From Bdellovibrionaceae bacterium UBA1609 (GTDB taxonomy: Bacteria; Bdellovibrionota; Bdellovibrionia; Bdellovibrionales; UBA1609), in NCBI GenBank assembly GCA_002321895.1, contig DCMZ01000006.1, forward strand, positions 1-45,338: DNA of 45,338 nucleotides. Reading direction: 5' to 3'. Below, piece by piece: positions 41,602 through 45,338 of the stretch. The notes below the pieces were generated by a model. That model searched no databases. It saw nothing but the letters and a program-made list of their open reading frames with translations, and was not told the origin of the DNA. Each line of letters begins with the position of its first letter. Within the stretch, counting starts at the first letter, position 1. Both the position numbers and the translations under genes were made by a program.

Positions 41602-41678
41602 GGCGGACGTAGCTCAGTTGGTAGAGCAATGGATTGTGATTCCATTGGTCGCGGGTTCAAGCCCCGTCGTTCGCCCCA
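41602..41678 (+). tRNA. tRNA-His (anticodon GTG)
   Basis: Full cloverleaf: acceptor GCGGACG (41603-41609) pairs with CGTTCGC (41668-41674); the anticodon loop TTGTGAT carries GTG; the T-arm has TTCAAGC. The extra G at 41602 (G-1) opposite C73 (41675) is the identity pair unique to tRNA-His. CCA (41676-41678) is encoded. It is the cognate of hisS at 23903. Confidence 0.97.
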
Positions 41679-41757
41679 ACTTTTTCTCTCTGCCATAGGC
41701 AGCAGAAAAAGTTGGAAAATACCGAGCGCAGCTCACGCTGCCGTCCCAATTGGACGG
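41676..41757 (+). other. Structured trailer after tRNA-His
   Basis: A 12-bp stem CCAACTTTTTCT / AGAAAAAGTTGG (41676-41687 with 41704-41715), extended by CTGCC-ATA-GGCAG, begins in the CCA end itself. A second hairpin CCGTCC-N5-GGACGG lies at 41741-41757. The tRNA transcript probably runs through both to the terminator at 41782. This may guide 3' processing or yield a small RNA. Confidence 0.45.
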
Positions 41758-41781
41758 CGCGGAAGCCAGCGAAGACCATTG

Positions 41782-41818
41782 AAAAGCCGCCTCGTAGAGC
41801 GGCTTTTGTTTTTTTTAA
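41782..41818 (+). terminator. Rho-independent terminator of the tRNA-His transcript
   Basis: AAAAGCCGC (41782-41790), 8-nt loop, GCGGCTTTT (41799-41807), then GTTTTTTTTT. A strong terminator about 100 bases past the tRNA 3' end. Confidence 0.92.
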
Positions 41819-41946
41819 TCCCACCCCTTTGGCACCGAAAATTTCGTGACCCACCCAATGATTAGACAGCTAAAGTCCGTACGTTTGGCCGGAATCATCA
41901 CAAATGGATCTACAGTTCCTTGTACCTACCTCTCCCGAAGGAGAAA

Positions 41947-42387
41947 ATGGGTACTGAAGTTGATCCTTTTAAACAGTACACACAATTAGGGCCTAGAATG
42001 CTGCAACTTCCGGTACCACCAATTGGCAAGTATGGACCTGTTGCCAACGAAAATGGTGTAACATTTTATTATGTAAACCATTTTAAATGGTCAGAAGTTC
42101 AGGATGCTCAGCTGCATTACTTTCACGGAGTGCTTCCCTACATCAAGGTGAAGCGAATTGGATCTAATAAATATGCATTTTGGTGGTGGGTTGCACTTTA
42201 TCTTGGTGGCTTCGAAAATTTCAAAGCCGATGTTTTGGAACATGCACCTGCCGAAAATCCATTTGTGATTGAACTACTTAAGTACACGGATCGACCCAGC
42301 AAAAAGAAGGTAATATTTTATTTTATTGGAGTATTTATAGTTGAGATTCTTTTTTTCGGATTTCTATTTTGGTTGATAGATTTTTAA
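41947..42387 (+). CDS. Small protein with C-terminal membrane anchor, unknown function
   Basis: A 146-residue protein. The start at 41947 is set by AAGGAG 4 nt upstream; the frame opens earlier at 41920 without a site. The soluble part (about 1-118) has strands and aromatic residues (YAFWWWVALYLGGFENFK), followed by one C-terminal membrane span (VIFYFIGVFIVEILFFGFLF, about 122-141). No family is recognised. It begins a run of five closely spaced small genes in AT-rich DNA beside tRNA-His. Confidence 0.65.
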   Translation: MGTEVDPFKQYTQLGPRMLQLPVPPIGKYGPVANENGVTFYYVNHFKWSEVQDAQLHYFHGVLPYIKVKRIGSNKYAFWWWVALYLGGFENFKADVLEHAPAENPFVIELLKYTDRPSKKKVIFYFIGVFIVEILFFGFLFWLIDF

Positions 42388-42411
42388 GTCAATTCATTGG
42401 AAGGCAGACAT

Positions 42412-42750
42412 ATGGCAGGCTACATCTTAGATTTATTGATAATTTTTTTGCTGCTGTACACTGGTTGGAAGTTTACTAAACTTCGCAAAAGCGTAGAGGA
42501 CAATCCTGAAACCTTCAGAGTGGTTAAATCCCTGGAAGTAATATTCGGAAGTTTATCATTTGTCGTAATATTGCTTATTTTTTCTATAAATTGGAAAATT
42601 AAAGGACTAGATGTTCGACATAGCCAACTTCATGGAAACATTGTCGATCTCATTGATGTTCAAGTGAACTCCCACAAAAGGCAAAACTCTAAATCGAGAA
42701 ATAAGGCCAAAAGAGTTGAAAACCAAACTAAAAACAGGACTTCAGAATGA
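42412..42750 (+). CDS. Small two-span membrane protein
   Basis: A 112-residue protein started at 42412, with GGAAGG 7 nt upstream. Two membrane spans (about 2-18 and 45-62) and a basic, Asn/Lys/Arg-rich C-terminal tail (HKRQNSKSRNKAKRVENQTK) are visible. No family recognised. Its stop overlaps the next ATG (ATGA). Confidence 0.65.
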   Translation: MAGYILDLLIIFLLLYTGWKFTKLRKSVEDNPETFRVVKSLEVIFGSLSFVVILLIFSINWKIKGLDVRHSQLHGNIVDLIDVQVNSHKRQNSKSRNKAKRVENQTKNRTSE

Positions 42751-42917
42751 TCAACAACCAGCAGGGAAAAGGCGCATGGTGGTCAATATTCATTGTGGTA
42801 ATCTTAGGAATCATAGCTCTTTTGATTACAGCCGTAATCGATCGTATTGAAAAAGCCGACGAACGCCAATTAAAAATCAAACAGAAAATTATTGAGCAAA
42901 GGTTAAAAAATGAATGA
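42747..42917 (+). CDS. Small single-span membrane protein, 56 residues
   Basis: A short gene starting in the ATGA overlap with the preceding stop codon and ending TGA at 42915-42917, itself overlapping the next gene by 8 bases. It begins MINNQQGKGAWW, has one hydrophobic span (SIFIVVILGIIALLITAV, about 13-30) and a charged helical tail (RIEKADERQLKIKQKIIEQR). Tight overlaps on both sides support a real operon member. Confidence 0.6.
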   Translation: MINNQQGKGAWWSIFIVVILGIIALLITAVIDRIEKADERQLKIKQKIIEQRLKNE

Positions 42918-43185
42918 GTTTCGCATAGTTTTCAACCAGAAGATCAAAGATATTAACCCTGATTGGGTGCAATACCTAGTTTTTGAAAACTCTGATCAGT
43001 ATGATCAACTAGCACTAAAGATTCCCAAAGGTTCCTGTGATAACAAGGATATACTAGTTTATGTTGCTGTAGATGGCGACATAACTCTAGAAGTTGACTC
43101 CGAGCACACCCATTTCCATATGGATGAGCTATCAACTTATTTTGTGAGCGATTTGAATCGGTTCATGAATGAGGAAACGAAATAA
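42910..43185 (+). CDS. Small soluble protein, unknown function
   Basis: A 91-residue acidic cytoplasmic protein overlapping the preceding gene by 8 bases. AAAGG is about 5 nt upstream. It begins MNEFRIVFNQKIKDINPDW and includes VDGDITLEVDSEHTHFHMD, with alternating strands and helices. No family is recognised. It lies in the operon of small membrane proteins and may be their soluble partner. Confidence 0.6.
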   Translation: MNEFRIVFNQKIKDINPDWVQYLVFENSDQYDQLALKIPKGSCDNKDILVYVAVDGDITLEVDSEHTHFHMDELSTYFVSDLNRFMNEETK

Positions 43186-43217
43186 AAGTGAATATTCATT
43201 ACTTCAAATGAGAGTCT

Positions 43218-43616
43218 ATGGCATCAATTTTCGGAAGAGATCAAAAGTTCACTTGGCTACTAGTAGGAGGACCAATTATTTGTGCTGGCTTGATATCGTT
43301 TTTAGTACAGTTTTACGACGACTATATTAGCCTTTGGAATATCCACCAGACTTTCAATTTTTTCGAGGGCCTGCTTTGGCTTGTTGTCGGAATCGTCATT
43401 TTACAATTAAAGTCTAGAAAATCTGTGGAGCCAATCAGGCGAATATTCATCCCCTTTGCTATTTCATTTTTTATATTTGGCGTCAGTGATTTCATCGAAA
43501 TGCATACTGGAGCCTGGTACAAGCCATGGTGGCTCTTTGCAATGAAGGCAGTCTGCGTAACCTCATTTATCTATTGCTTCCGGATCTGGTGGAAGTTCGA
43601 GAAGAGTAACTTCTAA
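43218..43616 (+). CDS. Four-span membrane protein, unknown function
   Basis: A 132-residue hydrophobic protein with about four membrane spans (about 13-31, 48-62, 76-90 and 104-121) joined by short loops, the longest with KSRKSVEPIRR. A weak GAGAG is upstream of the ATG. No family is recognised. It ends the run of small genes. Confidence 0.6.
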   Translation: MASIFGRDQKFTWLLVGGPIICAGLISFLVQFYDDYISLWNIHQTFNFFEGLLWLVVGIVILQLKSRKSVEPIRRIFIPFAISFFIFGVSDFIEMHTGAWYKPWWLFAMKAVCVTSFIYCFRIWWKFEKSNF

Positions 43617-43937
43617 TCCAATGGCTCAACGTTTTGGAATAAAATAATGAAAACAAAGCTATACAGAGAATGCCGGCCAACATTGTAAAGCCGCCCAGTC
43701 AGCTGCCTCAATGTAAAAAGTGCGGATCTGTGCGAATTTGGACCATATTAAAATTTTATGAACTCTCAATTTAAAACAAATAGCCTTCAACATTAGTGAT
43801 TTCGCAACATTCTGAAAACAGTCACATATTTTATTGTATCGATCTGATCAATCCACTCATCATCAAATCCACTCATCCCGACAAATACATATAGTTTAAA
43901 GCTGGAATTGTACGTTTGCTACAAAAGGAAAACTATT
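43617..43937. other. Intergenic stretch of 321 bp
   Basis: AT-rich DNA before the repeat lipoprotein. A 34-codon frame at 43670-43774 (MPANIVKPPSQLPQCKKCGS and 14 more) has one CxxC pair but no ribosome-binding site; it may be a remnant of a zinc-ribbon protein or chance. A short direct repeat AATCCACTCATC occurs twice near 43850-43880. No terminator is obvious. Confidence 0.35.
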
Positions 43938-45338
43938 ATGGAAGTATTGATTACAAGGATGATCCAATTCATATCTGCTCACCTGCGTATTGTAGGTCAG
44001 CTTTCTGTTACAACCCTATCTATGGTTGTTCTAACAGCCTGTAATTCAAAATTGGATGGCCAATTTAACTTACCACAAAACGCTGAAGAGGATTCACTTC
44101 CGACACTTAGTTTTACATCTCCGGACTCGGACACATCGGTGAATTCTTCATCAACGATCACTTATAATTTAGAGTATTCAAATACAGAATCAGTAGATCT
44201 TAACAATAGTCATATCTCAGCCACTTATACCGGTACGGCTGACTGCGATGATCCTATAATTTCTAATGCAAACACAAGCACTCCGACGTTTACGGTGTCT
44301 AACTGTACCGGTGATGGAACTCTCGTATTCAACATCTCTCCCGGGTCATCTCTGTCAGAGTCTAATGAAACGGATTCTGGCGCCACATCGAGTACCGTTG
44401 AAATTGACAATACAGCACCAACTTTAAGTATAGGTAGCATAACTCCATCCAGCGGTAGCTATGCGACGACCTTTAATTTTCCCATCACAATATCGGGTGC
44501 AGATAACGTTCTCCTTACGAGTGGAGATATATCAGTCAATGATTCCGGCGGTGGACCTTGTGATACAACAGCAGTCAGTGGGGTAACTTCAAACTCTGCA
44601 ACCGTTGAACTTAGTGGCTGTGCAGGCACAGGCTCCCTTACTATCTCAATTGCATCAGGTGTTGCTACGGACGATGCTGGAAACTCAAGTACCGCGCCGG
44701 CCGATTCCGGGGCGATCTCTATAGCCAATGCTGGACCACTGGTGTCCGTATCTGGCGTTACCCCTTCAACTGGTAGTGATTCCACGAGTTTTGTTTTTTC
44801 TGTTGCCATAACTGGCTCTTCAACTGTCAATCTTACCGCTGGCGATATCACCGTTAATAACTCCGGTGGTGGACCTTGTGACACACCAGTGATCAGTAAC
44901 GGCACTACAGCCACGCCTTCAGTCACTCTAACTAATTGTACGGGCGACGGTGATGTATCTATCACTGTGGGTGCCGGTATCGCAGAAGATGCATCGAGCA
45001 ACCCCAGCGCAGCTTCGGCCGCTTCCAGTGCAATCACTGTTGATAATACAGCACCAACTGTCTCCGTAGGAACGGCCTCTCCCACTTCGGGGAATAGTTC
45101 CACAAGCTTCGTCTTCCCTGTCACTGTTTCCGGTGCTTCTACCATTAATTTAACAGACGGCGATATCACCGTTAACAACTCCGGCGGTGGACCTTGTAAT
45201 ACACCAGTAATCACTAACGGCACTACAGCCACCCCTTCGGTCACTCTTACTAATTGTACGGGTGACGGAACCATCACAATCACCGTGGGTGCCGGTATCG
45301 CTTCCGATGCAGCAGGTAACTCCAGTGCGGCCTCCGCC
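43938..45338 (+). CDS. Lipoprotein with tandem Ig-like repeats (partial, runs off the window)
   Basis: The frame is open from the ATG at 43938 to the window end (467 residues seen). AAAGGA lies 8 nt upstream. A basic N-terminus (MEVLITRMIQFISAHLRIVG) precedes a lipoprotein signal ending VLTAC, Cys35 the likely lipid site. After an acidic linker come about 3.5 to 4 tandem modules of 106 residues. Each holds a DNTAP-like boundary, a SGDISVN/DGDITVN-NSGGGPC strand, and a C-TGDG turn, with a Cys pair per module. The pattern fits secreted bacterial Ig-like domains used in adhesion or surface structures. Reverse-strand frames over it are shadows. The full protein is probably very large. Confidence 0.85.
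   Translation, partial: MEVLITRMIQFISAHLRIVGQLSVTTLSMVVLTACNSKLDGQFNLPQNAEEDSLPTLSFTSPDSDTSVNSSSTITYNLEYSNTESVDLNNSHISATYTGTADCDDPIISNANTSTPTFTVSNCTGDGTLVFNISPGSSLSESNETDSGATSSTVEIDNTAPTLSIGSITPSSGSYATTFNFPITISGADNVLLTSGDISVNDSGGGPCDTTAVSGVTSNSATVELSGCAGTGSLTISIASGVATDDAGNSSTAPADSGAISIANAGPLVSVSGVTPSTGSDSTSFVFSVAITGSSTVNLTAGDITVNNSGGGPCDTPVISNGTTATPSVTLTNCTGDGDVSITVGAGIAEDASSNPSAASAASSAITVDNTAPTVSVGTASPTSGNSSTSFVFPVTVSGASTINLTDGDITVNNSGGGPCNTPVITNGTTATPSVTLTNCTGDGTITITVGAGIASDAAGNSSAASA
44421..45338 (+). repeat. 318-bp tandem repeats inside the lipoprotein gene
   Basis: Units at 44421-44738, 44739-45056 and 45057-45338 (cut) have exact 318-bp spacing, shown by GGAGATATA at 44523 and GGCGATATC at 44841 and 45159. 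The second and third units are almost identical at DNA level over about 110 bases in the middle. A more diverged unit precedes at about 44103-44420. Such identity implies recent duplication or gene conversion. Confidence 0.85.

Noticed and set aside
41602..43616. Integrated mobile element at tRNA-His
   Set aside because: No integrase and no second copy of the tRNA 3' end in the window, so acquisition remains only a suggestion.
44459..45283. Long minus-strand frame of 274 codons, and another at 44225-44440
   Set aside because: They mirror the plus-strand repeat lipoprotein gene, which has a start, ribosome site, lipoprotein signal and Cys-paired modules. The reverse frame has no such signals.

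Overview
The window looks like chromosomal DNA of a Gram-negative bacterium of moderate to low GC content, most likely a member of the Bdellovibrionota (Bdellovibrio and relatives). This is an inference from gene content and style. There are many lipoproteins and exported proteins, including some with the unusual FQNC-type lipobox; several very large secreted proteins with no recognised family; a degenerate HD-GYP protein; and many exported hydrolases beside ordinary housekeeping genes (hisS, pepA, gpmA, fadD, nupC). No rRNA, phage, insertion sequence or CRISPR array was seen.

Layout. 1-110: tail of an upstream gene with a QDPG-repeat C-terminus, and its terminator. 113-11755: an envelope and secretion block with a GNAT acetyltransferase, a trypsin-like lipoprotein protease, small lipoproteins, a 653-residue exported protein, and a 2025-residue exported giant whose C-terminus resembles nuclease domains of contact-dependent (CdiA-type) toxins. 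11871-25926: mostly housekeeping genes: nucleoside transporter, patatin phospholipase, DUF6580 membrane protein, gpmA, fadD, a conserved protein of unknown function with a membrane partner, pepA, an FKBP lipoprotein, an MBL-fold (RNase Z-like) hydrolase, hisS and a thioesterase. 26169-28951: a two-gene operon for exported proteins of 151 and 776 residues. 29000-32359: a minus-strand cluster with a DUF1854 protein, a 763-residue ABC transporter, a 72-residue basic ORF and a 54-residue CxxC protein. 33081-41494: exported enzymes and signalling proteins, including an Ntn amidase, chalcone-isomerase-like protein, DUF2288, YiiX-like hydrolase, lone receiver domain, DUF4920, a beta-propeller-like protein, a degenerate HD-GYP protein and a metzincin-type lipoprotein protease. 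41602-41678: tRNA-His. 41947-43616: an AT-rich run of five small, mostly membrane-protein genes. 43938 to the end: a lipoprotein with 106-residue tandem repeats, cut by the window edge.

Two regulatory patterns recur. First, six genes or operons for exported or envelope proteins carry a CCGATA hexamer in the promoter position, as in sigma-28 (FliA) minus-10 elements (NCCGATAN). Second, at least seven genes without a Shine-Dalgarno sequence have a sigma-70-like minus-10 element exactly 6 nt before the start codon, with a TTG-containing minus-35 hexamer 16-17 nt further upstream. That geometry predicts leaderless mRNAs. Both patterns were read by eye and need transcript-start data. The strongest candidates for new biology are the giant toxin-like protein without an evident immunity gene, the sigma-28-like secretome promoters, the leaderless-promoter module, and the DUF1854/ABC cluster with its small ORFs.
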